DNA of 33,429 nucleotides from Bacillota bacterium (lineage in GTDB: Bacteria > Acidobacteriota > Terriglobia > Acidiferrales > UBA7541): assembly GCA_023511565.1 (NCBI GenBank), contig JAIMBE010000010.1, positions 1-33,429 on the forward strand, written 5' to 3'. The position numbers and the translations under genes were made by a program. The notes under the pieces are model-generated. The model was not told where the DNA came from. It worked only from the letters and a program-made list of their open reading frames with translations, and made no database searches. Below are positions 23,238-31,211 of the stretch, in pieces. Positions within the stretch are counted from its first letter, which is position 1. Every line of letters begins with the position of its first letter.

Positions 23238-23869
23238 GGCGTCAGGCTCGCGTCCAGGATTTCCACGCGCAGCTGTGCGCGGGCTGTTTCCAGCCATTGG
23301 GTGGCGCGGCGCGAAATTTCCCGCTGCGCGAGCAGCTCGCGGATCTGCTCGCGCACGCTTTCCAGCTCCGGAGGCGACTGGTGGCGGGTGCGCATCTGCG
23401 GGATCAGCTCTTGCTGGTAATAGCGCTCGATCTCGCTTTCCTCGATCGTCAGCGCCGGGCGGAATTTGTAGTCGAGGTAGCTCGAAACCAGGAGCTGGCG
23501 CTCGAGCAGCCGGCGAACGGCGGCTTCGGTCAAGCCGGCCTCGCGCAGCCGCGCCTGCCAGGTCTCGCGGGAACCGAACGAGTCAGCCAGTTGCGCGAAG
23601 GCGGCTTCCACCTGCGGCGGGGCTGGAGGGGAGAAACGGGCAGCTTCGGCTTCGGTGACCACGATCCACTGGCGGACGAGCTGCTCGAACAGCTCCGGAC
23701 GACCTGCACTGCGGCCTTCGATCAGTTGCTGGAAGGCGCGCAGCTCTTCGAGCTCGCTCTGCAGCAGAATGTCGTCGCCGATGCGCGCAATGATGCGGTC
23801 CACCACCTGTTGGGTGGCCACCAGCAGCAGCCACCCCAGGCCAAGCGAAATCCAACGAAAGCGCCGCAT
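23234..23869 (-). CDS. SurA-like periplasmic chaperone without a PPIase domain
   Basis: The 211-residue protein begins with a signal peptide-like segment (ISLGLGWLLLVATQ). Then follows VVDRIIARIGDDILLQSELEE, the hallmark start of SurA N-terminal domains, and a helical region through TIEESEIERYYQQEL and a final helix ending in the C-terminal lobe. The parvulin isomerase domain of SurA is absent, so the chaperone lobes are all that remain. Its ATG shares one base with the bamA stop (TGATG at 23867-23871) and its stop overlaps tamB, so it is co-translated with both outer-membrane assembly proteins. It likely guides unfolded outer-membrane proteins to the BamA-like protein. Confidence 0.85.
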   Translation of the reverse strand: MRRFRWISLGLGWLLLVATQQVVDRIIARIGDDILLQSELEELRAFQQLIEGRSAGRPELFEQLVRQWIVVTEAEAARFSPPAPPQVEAAFAQLADSFGSRETWQARLREAGLTEAAVRRLLERQLLVSSYLDYKFRPALTIEESEIERYYQQELIPQMRTRHQSPPELESVREQIRELLAQREISRRATQWLETARAQLRVEILDASLTP

Positions 23870-26808
23870 CAGAAGATCGGTCCTATATTGAAGAAAAATT
23901 GGAACCGCGGCAAACGTTCCAGGCGCGGTGTGCCGTTTTCTACCCGGCTGAATTCGGCGGCATTCAACTGGTAGGCCAGGTCGAGCCGGACCGGGCCAAT
24001 CGGCGTCTGGTAGCGGAAGCCGAACCCGACGGTGTGGGAGAAGTAGTTCAGATCGCTGGGCGCGCGCGGCGTGCTGCGCAGGGTGATCCGGTTGGCCCGC
24101 TCGAACACATTGCCGGCGTCGTAGAACAGGGCACCACCCACGCGCCCGCCCAGCCAGGGCAGCCGCATCGGGAACCGCAGCTCGTGATTGAACACCAACA
24201 GGGCCAGCCCTCCAATCGGGAAGCCGGTATCGGGGTCGCGCGGTCCCGCCTGATTCAACCCGAAGCCGCGCAGCGAGGTACCCCCGCCAGCGAAGAAGCG
24301 CTCCGGCAGCGGGATATCTGTCGTTCGGGTGTCGCCGACCGGCTCCTGGAGGCCCACGCGCATCGAGCGGGCAAACACCAGCCGCCGGCCGAGCGGGTGG
24401 AACGAAGAGTTCTGGTAGAACAGGCGCACGAAACTGGTGCTGGAGCCGAACGATTCGAGGGCCACGCTCAGGTCCACGTTGTTGTAGGTGCCCTGGATCG
24501 GATCGGCCGGATTTTCCTGGCGCGTGTCGCGCACCCAGGTGGCCCCGAGCGAAGAGATTTTGGTCGGCTGGCTGAACAGCGGGATGCGTTCCGGGGGCAC
24601 GCGGAGCGAATCGGGATCCACCAGCACGCGCCGGAACGAGTAGCGGTAGAACAGCGAGGTGATCGGATTGGCCTGCTGGTTCAGTTGCAGGGAACCTTCG
24701 TACCGCGTGGCGCTGAACGTGCGCACATCGCGCGATTTGTCTGCCAAGCCGGTAAGCACAAAGCTCAGGCTCGGGTTGGCCAGAAAATTCGGCGCCAGAT
24801 AGCTGAGCAGCGCACGACCCTGCAGGGCGCTCGCGCGCGAGCGAAACGACAGGGTGTGCGCGCGGCCGCCGAAGTTTGCCTTGCTGATCTCAAACAGTAT
24901 GCGCGGGCTGAACCGGAAGTCGCTGCCGGTGGGGTCCTGCTCCCCGCCGCCACCCAGGCGTTGCACTTCGAAGCCGCCGCCGTAGGCCATCGTGTAGCGC
25001 GGCGCTTCCTCCACGAGCACGACCACGGTTTTGGCCGGATCGCTCCCTTCGGGATTCTGCGGCGCGATCTGGACACGGCGAAAGATCCCGAGGTTGTAGA
25101 GCCGCCGCTGGGTTTCGACCAGTCGCAGTTCGCTGAGTGGCTCGCCGGGCTTCAGGAGCACTTCGCGGGCAATCACGCCGCGGCGGGTGTGGCGGTATCC
25201 ATCCAACAGCACGCGCCGCACGACCCGGCGTTGGCCCTCGGTGATGCGGTAGATCAGGCGGACGCGATCGCCGCTGTCGAGCGGCTGCACTTCATAGGAA
25301 AACAGAGCGTTGGCAAACCCCTGCTCGAAATACAGCCGTAGGATGTTCATCCGCGCCCGCTGCACATTCGCCTCCGAATAGAACTGACCCGGCAGGGTCT
25401 CGATCTGATCGAGCAGGAGTTCGTCGGAAAATGCCTCGTTGCCTAGGATCTGCACATCGCCGATGATCGTGGGCGGCCCTTCCTGCACGTGGAAGCGGAC
25501 GAACAGGTCGCCTTCCCGGCCGCCGTAATTCTGTATGACGTCTGCGGTCACGCGGGCCTGGAGAAACCCGTTCGCCACATAGAGCGCCTGAAGGGCTTCG
25601 CGGTCGGCATTCAGCAGCCGGGTGCTGAACCGGCCGCGGTCGAGAAACCCGGCAGGCCGGATGCGCAGCAGGCTCAACAGCAGAGCGTCGCTGAAGAATT
25701 CGTTTCCCTCAATCCCGATGCCGGCCAGTCGCCGCTGCGGGCCGCGTTCGACGTGATAGGTGATCATCTGGACGCCGTTTTCTTCCGAGCTGCCGACGGT
25801 GTAGTCCACCTGGGAATCGAAGTAGCCCTGCCCTTCCAGGTAGTCGCGGAGGTCGCGCGCCCCTTCCCGAAGCAAGTCGGCATCCACCGAGCCTTCCTGA
25901 AAGATCGGCAACAGGCGGCGCAGCTCTCTGCGGCGGATCCGGGCGCCTTCGACTTCCACACGCACGCGCGGTCCAGCGATGACTTCCAGGGTCAGCGGCA
26001 GCAGATTCTTTTCCTGGTTGTACGTGCCGCGGCGAATGTTCACCCGGGCGCTCAGGTGTCCTTCCCCCACCAGCGCCTCACGGATGCGGCGTGCCGCGCG
26101 CTCCAGCCGCACGGCCTGCAGGGGTTGACCGGGTTCCAGATCGGCTTTCCCGAGCAGCCAGCGATCGGCAAATTCCGTCTGATTTTCCAGGGCAATCGTT
26201 CCCAGGCGAGCCCGTTCGCCCGGCTCGACCTCCACGAGGACATCCATCTGCCGCGTCTCGGCGTGGGGCCGGAGCACGTACTGCACTTTGGCCTGGTAGA
26301 AGCCCTCCTCTTCGAGCAGGGCGCGCAACCGGTCCAGCGCCGCTTCGAGCCCGCTTTGCCGGAACGGTTCGCCCAGGTTCAGGCGCATCGCCGTCAGCGC
26401 GCGCGCCAGGGTGGGCGGTGGCTGCAACCCCTGCACGTCCACCCGGTTCACAAAGAAATTCCACGCCACGACGAAATCCACGCGCAGGCCGGCATCGAGC
26501 GGCACCGCTTCAGCGCGAAGGGTCTGGTAGAGACCCGTTCGATAGAGCGTCTGAATGCTCTCGCGCACCGCCTGTGCCGAAAACGGCTGGCCGGGCTGCA
26601 GCGGCAGTTCGGCGGGATTTTCAGCGATCGGTTCGCCTGCTTCGGTGACCACGCGAACGCTGACGACGGGCTGCTGTTCGAGCGCAGGCCCCGGCTGCTG
26701 CCCATCGGGCCGCGCATGGGCTCCGGCCGCCACCAGCAGTCCGGCGAGCACGCACACGCCCGGCACATTCCTGCCCAGCCAGCCCTTGGCACCGCTCTGC
26801 CCGCTCAT
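23869..26808 (-). CDS. bamA: BamA/Omp85 outer-membrane assembly protein with about seven POTRA domains
   Basis: The 979-residue protein has a signal peptide (CVLAGLLVAAGAHA). Seven POTRA-like units follow, by repeat of the beta-alpha-alpha-beta pattern: about residues 47-115, 117-196, 199-278, 279-355, 356-443, 445-524 and 525-601; E. coli BamA has five. The beta-barrel (about 605-979) carries FFAGGGTSLRGFG, the conserved loop-6 motif, and ends with a terminal Phe (FFNIGPIF). It inserts outer-membrane proteins. The operon order bamA, surA-like, tamB makes it possible that it is the TamB partner as well. The start at ATG 26808 gives a standard signal peptide; a GTG at 26862 is open in frame but less likely, and neither has a good ribosome site. 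Confidence 0.93.
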   Translation of the reverse strand: MSGQSGAKGWLGRNVPGVCVLAGLLVAAGAHARPDGQQPGPALEQQPVVSVRVVTEAGEPIAENPAELPLQPGQPFSAQAVRESIQTLYRTGLYQTLRAEAVPLDAGLRVDFVVAWNFFVNRVDVQGLQPPPTLARALTAMRLNLGEPFRQSGLEAALDRLRALLEEEGFYQAKVQYVLRPHAETRQMDVLVEVEPGERARLGTIALENQTEFADRWLLGKADLEPGQPLQAVRLERAARRIREALVGEGHLSARVNIRRGTYNQEKNLLPLTLEVIAGPRVRVEVEGARIRRRELRRLLPIFQEGSVDADLLREGARDLRDYLEGQGYFDSQVDYTVGSSEENGVQMITYHVERGPQRRLAGIGIEGNEFFSDALLLSLLRIRPAGFLDRGRFSTRLLNADREALQALYVANGFLQARVTADVIQNYGGREGDLFVRFHVQEGPPTIIGDVQILGNEAFSDELLLDQIETLPGQFYSEANVQRARMNILRLYFEQGFANALFSYEVQPLDSGDRVRLIYRITEGQRRVVRRVLLDGYRHTRRGVIAREVLLKPGEPLSELRLVETQRRLYNLGIFRRVQIAPQNPEGSDPAKTVVVLVEEAPRYTMAYGGGFEVQRLGGGGEQDPTGSDFRFSPRILFEISKANFGGRAHTLSFRSRASALQGRALLSYLAPNFLANPSLSFVLTGLADKSRDVRTFSATRYEGSLQLNQQANPITSLFYRYSFRRVLVDPDSLRVPPERIPLFSQPTKISSLGATWVRDTRQENPADPIQGTYNNVDLSVALESFGSSTSFVRLFYQNSSFHPLGRRLVFARSMRVGLQEPVGDTRTTDIPLPERFFAGGGTSLRGFGLNQAGPRDPDTGFPIGGLALLVFNHELRFPMRLPWLGGRVGGALFYDAGNVFERANRITLRSTPRAPSDLNYFSHTVGFGFRYQTPIGPVRLDLAYQLNAAEFSRVENGTPRLERLPRFQFFFNIGPIF

Positions 26809-26869
26809 GCGCAATGGTTGAGAACGGGTCTGCCCTGCCTCTCGTTGCCTGCCCCGTTCCACTCCAAGC

Positions 26870-26878
26870 TATCATAAT
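26870..26878. promoter_or_regulatory. AT-rich -10-like site between bamA and the E1-like gene
   Basis: TATCATAAT offers a minus-strand ATGATA/TATGAT-type and a plus-strand CATAAT-type -10 box in the divergent gap. No good -35 was seen on either side. Confidence 0.3.
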
Positions 26879-26921
26879 AAAGGGGCGCGTTTGCTGGGCG
26901 CGGCGCAACGCGTCATCGTCC

Positions 26922-27953
26922 ATGCAGCCGGACTGGCAGGAACGCTATTCGCGGCAGATCCTCTTCGCTCCGATCGGCGAGCCAGGGCAACAGAAGCTGC
27001 TGGCTTCGTCGGCGGTGCTGATCGGCTGTGGCGCGCTTGGCACCGCGGTGGCCGAGCTGCTGGTGCGCGCCGGCCTCGGACGGCTGCGCATGGTGGATCG
27101 CGACTTCGTCGAACCTTCCAATCTGCAGCGCCAGACCCTGTTTGACGAATCCGACGCGCTCCAGTCGCTGCCCAAGGCTGTCGCTGCAGAGCGCAAACTC
27201 CGCGCGATCAATTCCGGCGTGGCCGTCGAGGGTGTAGTTGCCGACCTGACGCCCCGAAATGCCGAAACCCTGCTCGGCGGTGTGGACCTGATTCTCGATG
27301 GCACAGACAATTTTGAGACGCGCTGGCTGATCAACGACTTCGCCGTGCAGGCGGGTCGGCCCTGGATCTACGCGGCCGTGGTCGGCAGCTACGGCCTGAC
27401 CCTGACGATCCGTCCTGGTCTCGGTCCCTGTCTGGCCTGTCTGGTGGAGGCGCGCGCGGGCCTGGGCCACGAAGCGACCTGCGACACGGTCGGTGTGCTG
27501 AACAGTGCGGTCAGCGCCATTGCGGCGCTGGAAGCCGCCGCCGCCGTGCGACTGCTGGTCGGAGCCTCGGAGCCGGAAGCCGGCTTCGCACAACTGATCG
27601 CCTGCGACGTCTGGGAGGGCCGCTTTCAGACGCTGCGGCTGCCGCGGAATCCCGACTGCGCGGTCTGCGTGCATCGCGAGTTCCGCCACCTGCAGGGAAC
27701 CGCACAACCGCACATCACACTGTGTGGCCGCGATTCGGTGCAGATTCACGAGCGCACGCGCCGGCTGGACCTGGCCGCGCTGAGTCACCGCCTGGCCGGA
27801 GTGGCGGCGAGCATCCGCGGGAACGAATTCCTGCTGCGGTTTTCCGTCGCGCCCTACGAGCTGACGGTGTTCGCCGATGGGCGCGCGATCATCAAAGGCA
27901 CGCGCGACCCGGCCGTGGCGCGCTCGCTGTATGCGCGCTACATCGGTGCCTAG
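26922..27953 (+). CDS. ThiF/MoeB/HesA-family E1-like adenylyltransferase
   Basis: The 343-residue enzyme adenylates the C-terminal glycine of a ubiquitin-fold sulfur carrier. It shows the nucleotide loop LIGCGALGTAVAELL, DRDFVEPSNLQRQ, DGTDNFETRWLIND, CxxC zinc pairs (CLAC and CAVC) and the ATCDTVGVLNS stretch that holds the family cysteine. The last 75 or so residues (CGRDSVQIHERTRRL, then FADGRAIIKGT, then ARSLYARYIGA) form an extra domain found in Bacillus-type ThiF/MoeB proteins. No ThiS, MoaD or CysO gene lies next to it, so its carrier must be coded elsewhere. It differs from the E1 domain at 11143-12594, so the window codes for two separate activation systems. The ATG at 26922 avoids an upstream reading extension. 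Confidence 0.9.
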   Translation: MQPDWQERYSRQILFAPIGEPGQQKLLASSAVLIGCGALGTAVAELLVRAGLGRLRMVDRDFVEPSNLQRQTLFDESDALQSLPKAVAAERKLRAINSGVAVEGVVADLTPRNAETLLGGVDLILDGTDNFETRWLINDFAVQAGRPWIYAAVVGSYGLTLTIRPGLGPCLACLVEARAGLGHEATCDTVGVLNSAVSAIAALEAAAAVRLLVGASEPEAGFAQLIACDVWEGRFQTLRLPRNPDCAVCVHREFRHLQGTAQPHITLCGRDSVQIHERTRRLDLAALSHRLAGVAASIRGNEFLLRFSVAPYELTVFADGRAIIKGTRDPAVARSLYARYIGA

Positions 27954-27995
27954 CCGAACTGTGCCTGAAAATCCCCCGTGCGCCGGAGGTGTCGA

Positions 27996-28937
27996 ATGCA
28001 GAAAGCAACGAGTTTCCGGAAACCCAAACCGGCCCTTTTCCTGTGGCTCTGTGGACTCCTGCTGATGCCCACCCCCGGATCAGGGCAGTCGGCACCACCC
28101 AATCCGCTCGTGGTCGTTCTGAACGAAAAACTCCAGCAGAAACTGGAACGCCTGGCGGCTGACTTCGATGGCGTGCTGGGTGTGGCCGTCAAAGATTTGC
28201 GGGGCGGCCAGACGTTTCTGGTGAATGCCGACACGGTGTTTCCGCAGGCGAGCTCGATCAAGATTCCGATTCTGATCGAGCTGTACCGGCAGGCGCAGCA
28301 GGGCCGAATCCGCTTGAGCGAGCGCATCGAACTTCGGCGAAATCAGACGACAGGTGGTTCCGGGGTGCTGCAGCGGTTCGGCGATGGCACCTCGATGCTG
28401 GCGCTGCGCGACCTAGCCATGCTGATGATCGTGCTCAGCGACAACACGGCCACGAACATCTTGATTGACCGTCTCGGGATGGACCGGGTCAATGCCCTGC
28501 TCCGCGACAGCGGACTGGCTGCCACGCGGCTGCAACGACGCATGATGGATGCCGACGCCGGCCGCGCCAGCCGCGAAAACCTTTCCACGCCCCGCGAAAT
28601 GATCGACCTGCTCGAGCGTCTCTACCGCGGTCAACTGCTCGACGCCGAACACACTGCGCAGGTGATGGAACTGTTGAGCTACCCGAAGCCCTCGCCGCTG
28701 CGCACGGGATTGCCCGCTCAGGTTCCGCTGGCCAACAAGCCCGGTGGAATCCCCGGAGTCCGTTGCGATTCCGGACTCGTGCTGCTGGAGTCGCGTCCCT
28801 ATGCGATCTCGGTGATGACCACCTACGCGGTCGACGGCGAAGCCGCTGAACGCACGATGGCTGAGATTTCCCGGCTCGTATTCAATCACTTTGAACGGCT
28901 GGCCAGTGCCAACGACTACGGTGCCCGGCAGAGGTAG
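27996..28937 (+). CDS. Secreted class A beta-lactamase-fold serine hydrolase
   Basis: The 313-residue protein has a signal peptide (ALFLWLCGLLLMPTPGSG). It has the active serine motif SxxK at 86-89 (QASSIKIPIL), SDN at 148-150 (VLSDNTATNILID) and KPG at 248-250, in place of KTG. The omega loop reads DADAGRASRENLSTP, in which I do not find the Glu that activates water in class A beta-lactamases (an ungapped reading puts Arg there). So it may be a weak or non-lactamase serine hydrolase. The GGAGG ribosome site lies seven bases upstream of the ATG. It stands just after the E1-like gene and just before DUF488. No resistance claim can be made from sequence. Confidence 0.85.
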   Translation: MQKATSFRKPKPALFLWLCGLLLMPTPGSGQSAPPNPLVVVLNEKLQQKLERLAADFDGVLGVAVKDLRGGQTFLVNADTVFPQASSIKIPILIELYRQAQQGRIRLSERIELRRNQTTGGSGVLQRFGDGTSMLALRDLAMLMIVLSDNTATNILIDRLGMDRVNALLRDSGLAATRLQRRMMDADAGRASRENLSTPREMIDLLERLYRGQLLDAEHTAQVMELLSYPKPSPLRTGLPAQVPLANKPGGIPGVRCDSGLVLLESRPYAISVMTTYAVDGEAAERTMAEISRLVFNHFERLASANDYGARQR

Positions 28938-28972
28938 TCGGCGGTTCGGCCCGTAGGGTCCGGGAGCCTCCA

Positions 28973-29365
28973 ATGCTGAACGTGAAACGCATCTATGACA
29001 GGCCGGCGCGCACCGATGGCTATCGCGTGCTGGTGGATCGCCTCTGGCCCCGCGGACTGGCCCGGCCACGTGCCCGCGTGGATCTGTGGCTTCGTGAGGT
29101 CGCACCCAGCCATGCCCTGCGAAAACAGTTCGGCCATCGCCCGGATCGCTGGAAGGAATTTCAGCGCCGCTACGCCGAGGAGCTGAAGTCGAAGCAGGCG
29201 CTGCTCGAGCACCTGCGCCAGCTCGAACGCGAGCACGGCACCGTCACCCTGCTCTTCGCGGCCAGGGACAAACGCCGGAACAACGCGGTGGCCCTGGCCC
29301 GGATCTTGCAACCACAGTCGCGATCGCCACGTCGCGAGCGACGCTCCGCAACCCGATCAGACTGA
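28973..29365 (+). CDS. DUF488 family protein (YeaO-like)
   Basis: The 130-residue cytoplasmic protein of the DUF488 family has no established function. KRIYDRPARTDGYRVLVDRL at the start, WPRGLARPRARVDLWLREVA, and PSHALRKQFGHRPDRWKEF are the family stretches, and VTLLFAARDKRRNNAVAL is near the C-terminus. The last 20 or so residues are Arg/Ser-rich and probably disordered. It follows the hydrolase gene after 35 bases, with GGGAG just ahead of its ATG, so the two probably share a transcript. Members of this family are often encoded near metal or stress genes, but nothing here supports a specific role. Confidence 0.88.
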   Translation: MLNVKRIYDRPARTDGYRVLVDRLWPRGLARPRARVDLWLREVAPSHALRKQFGHRPDRWKEFQRRYAEELKSKQALLEHLRQLEREHGTVTLLFAARDKRRNNAVALARILQPQSRSPRRERRSATRSD

Positions 29366-29538
29366 GGCGTCAAGTGGGCCGGGCAATCACGGCTCGAAAG
29401 CGATCCTGAAAAACGAGTGGTAGTAGGCCACCACCCCACCACCCGCGGGAAGCCGCATCGGGAGCGAACGCACCGGGCCCGTTCTTCTTCGCACAACTCA
29501 CCGAAGACCGCGGGCCGCACTGCGCGTTCCGGAGTCGG

Positions 29539-29880
29539 CTAGGAAAGGATTTTGCTCGTGGCGAGCCGCGCGGTGACACGGTCGAGATTCTCGCGCAGAT
29601 TGATCAGCGTGAGGAAGGTGGCCAGGATGCGCGCCTTCATCTCGTCACTCAGGCCCAGCCCGGCCGTGGAGACGCGCGCCAGCAGCTCACCGCGCTGCTG
29701 GAGGAACTGGTGGATTTCTTCGATGCGCTCACGCGAAACCTGACCGAGCGCGGTTTGCCGGCGCAGGTCGTTGCAGGTCTGCTCCAGCGACAGGGTGAAG
29801 TGCAGCACGCAGAGTCCTTCGGCCGCCAGCAGATCGGGAACACGGTATTTGCAGCCGGCACTGGAGCATATGATGGCCAT
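29539..29880 (-). CDS. Small protein with CxxxxC-CxxH metal-binding pattern
   Basis: The 113-residue protein of unknown family starts with a cluster of possible zinc ligands: C5 and C10 (ICSSAGCKYRVP), then C24 and H27 (GLCVLHFTL). The remaining 85 residues are helical, with RIEEIHQFLQQRGELLARV and ARILATFLTLINLRENLDR, and could form a coiled-coil or helical bundle. It has no signal peptide or membrane segment. Its ATG at 29880 has no clear ribosome site. It is convergent with the DUF488 gene and divergent from yebC, across the 442-base gap. The finger-plus-helix layout suggests a regulatory or adaptor protein, but this is a guess. Confidence 0.55.
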   Translation of the reverse strand: MAIICSSAGCKYRVPDLLAAEGLCVLHFTLSLEQTCNDLRRQTALGQVSRERIEEIHQFLQQRGELLARVSTAGLGLSDEMKARILATFLTLINLRENLDRVTARLATSKILS

Positions 29881-30052
29881 CGGGTCTGCCTCTGAGACCT
29901 GTGGCCTGTTTCTATCACGCTCATTCCGAGAAAGCTACAACCTCGGCTGTGGATGCCGCGAATCGTCCAAGATGCCTCGGACGACCCTGCCGGCGCGCGA
30001 CCCTGCCCCGAAGGGACACAGGAAGTAACCGCCAGGCTGCGTGGGAGGCAAC

Positions 30053-30068
30053 CGCGGGCAGGCCCGCG
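30053..30068. repeat. Perfect 7-bp inverted repeat with 2-base centre
   Basis: CGCGGGC (30053-30059) and GCCCGCG (30062-30068) are perfect complements. No T-run follows on either strand, so it is not a standard terminator. Confidence 0.6.
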
Positions 30069-30128
30069 AAAACTCCAGGGGATCGCCCGGCACCACCCGA
30101 AGGTTTCTCCCGTCAGCACGCGGGCGTA

Positions 30129-30167
30129 CTCGGATCGGGTCCCCGGGCCGCGGCCGGCCGATCCGAG
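30129..30167. repeat. 10-bp perfect inverted repeat with G+C-rich self-complementary loop
   Basis: CTCGGATCGG (30129-30138) and CCGATCCGAG (30158-30167) pair fully. The 19-base loop contains GGCCGCGGCC, which is itself a palindrome. No T-run follows on either strand. It could be an RNA hairpin or a protein-binding site. Confidence 0.6.
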
Positions 30168-30255
30168 GAGATCGTGTAAGTGCGTATACCTCAGCGAGGT
30201 GGGTAGAGGGCTCTGCATAGGTTCGTTTTCTTGATTGGGGTGAGCGGCCCGGCTG

Positions 30256-30264
30256 TGCTAAACT
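30256..30264 (+). promoter_or_regulatory. Extended -10 promoter candidate for yebC
   Basis: TGC followed by TAAACT (30259-30264) makes an extended -10 element. TTGGGG at 30235-30240 is a weak -35 at 18 bases. The start of transcription would be about 52 bases before the yebC ATG at 30323. Confidence 0.4.
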
Positions 30265-30322
30265 AACAGGGCAAGAGCCGCGGAGTTGCTCCTGCAACAC
30301 TTCCAGCAACGAGGCAACCCTT

Positions 30323-31078
30323 ATGTCAGGCCACTCGAAATGGGCCACCATCAAACACAAGAAGGCGGCGCAGGACGCCAAGCGCGGCCGCATCTTCACA
30401 CGACTGATCCGCGAAATCACCATTGCGGCACGACTGGGTGGCGGTGATCCGGCCTCGAACCCGCGACTGCGCAGCGCGATCGCAGCCGCCAAGAACCAGA
30501 ACATGCCGGCGGAAAACATCGAACGGGCCATCCTGCGCGGCACCGGACAACTGGAAGGCGAACAGTACGAAGAAGCCCTGTTCGAAGGCTATGGCCCGGG
30601 CGGCGTGGGCGTGCTCGTGCAGGTGGCCACGACGAACCGGAACCGCACGGTCAGCGAGGTGCGCCACATCATGTCGAAAAACGGCGGCAGCCTGAGCGAA
30701 TCCGGCAGCGTTGCCTGGCAGTTCAGCCGGAAGGGACAGATCCTCGTACCCAAAGAAGCCGCCAGCGAAGACCAACTCCTCTCCGTTGTTCTGGACGCCG
30801 GCGCCGAAGACCTGCGCGACGACGGCTCCTCCTGGGAAATCCTCACCCCGCCGGAAGCGTTTGAAGCCGTTCGCGAAGCCCTGACCCGCGCTGGCATCCA
30901 GCCGACATCGGCGGAGCTCTCCCTGATCCCGCAGAGCTACATCAAGCTGACCGGCCAGACCGCCCAGCAGATGCTGCGCCTGATCGAAGCCCTCGAGGAA
31001 CACGAGGACGTGCAACACGTCTACGCCAACTTTGACATTGACGAGAGCGAGATCCAGGAAGCGGTGGCCGCCCACTAG
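30323..31078 (+). CDS. yebC: YebC/PmpR family protein (translation or transcription regulator)
   Basis: The 251-residue protein is of the YebC/PmpR/TACO1 family, linked to transcription control and to translation of difficult (polyproline-type) sequences. The family start MSGHSKWATIKHKKAAQDAK is intact, followed by GRIFTRLIREI, NMPAENIERAI and the central FEGYGPGGVGVLVQ motif. The C-terminal half has the conserved SWEILTPPEAFEAVREAL and VQHVYANFDI. It is full length. A GAGG sits 12 bases ahead of the ATG. The next gene, ruvC, follows after 133 bases, and this yebC-ruvC order is common in bacteria. Confidence 0.97.
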   Translation: MSGHSKWATIKHKKAAQDAKRGRIFTRLIREITIAARLGGGDPASNPRLRSAIAAAKNQNMPAENIERAILRGTGQLEGEQYEEALFEGYGPGGVGVLVQVATTNRNRTVSEVRHIMSKNGGSLSESGSVAWQFSRKGQILVPKEAASEDQLLSVVLDAGAEDLRDDGSSWEILTPPEAFEAVREALTRAGIQPTSAELSLIPQSYIKLTGQTAQQMLRLIEALEEHEDVQHVYANFDIDESEIQEAVAAH

Positions 31079-31211
31079 GTCCGTAGCCGACGCGGTCCGT
31101 CAAAGCGCGCCGCGGGCAGCCGTCCCGGTTTCCGATTCTGCACCGCACACCAACTTCTGCTGGCCGGCCACGGCACGCACCAGTACACTAGCGGCGGCAG
31201 GAGAGCCGCGC

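Larger units (their letters stand above)
29881..30322. other. 442-base intergenic region with inverted repeats
   Basis: No credible gene was seen on either strand here. The stretch holds three inverted repeats (CGCGGGC/GCCCGCG at 30053-30068; CTCGGATCGG/CCGATCCGAG at 30129-30167; ACCTC/GAGGT at 30188-30200) and, at its right end, a promoter candidate for yebC. I checked for tRNA, tmRNA, RNase P, SRP and 6S RNA signatures and found none that convinces. A structured RNA or a regulatory site remains possible. Confidence 0.4.

Noticed and set aside
23899-26877. Two long plus-strand open frames over bamA
   Set aside because: Both are antisense to the POTRA and barrel regions, which are convincing.
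29881-30322. 6S RNA, RNase P, SRP RNA, tmRNA or tRNA gene
   Set aside because: I looked for their conserved cores on both strands and found no convincing match; hairpins alone are not enough.
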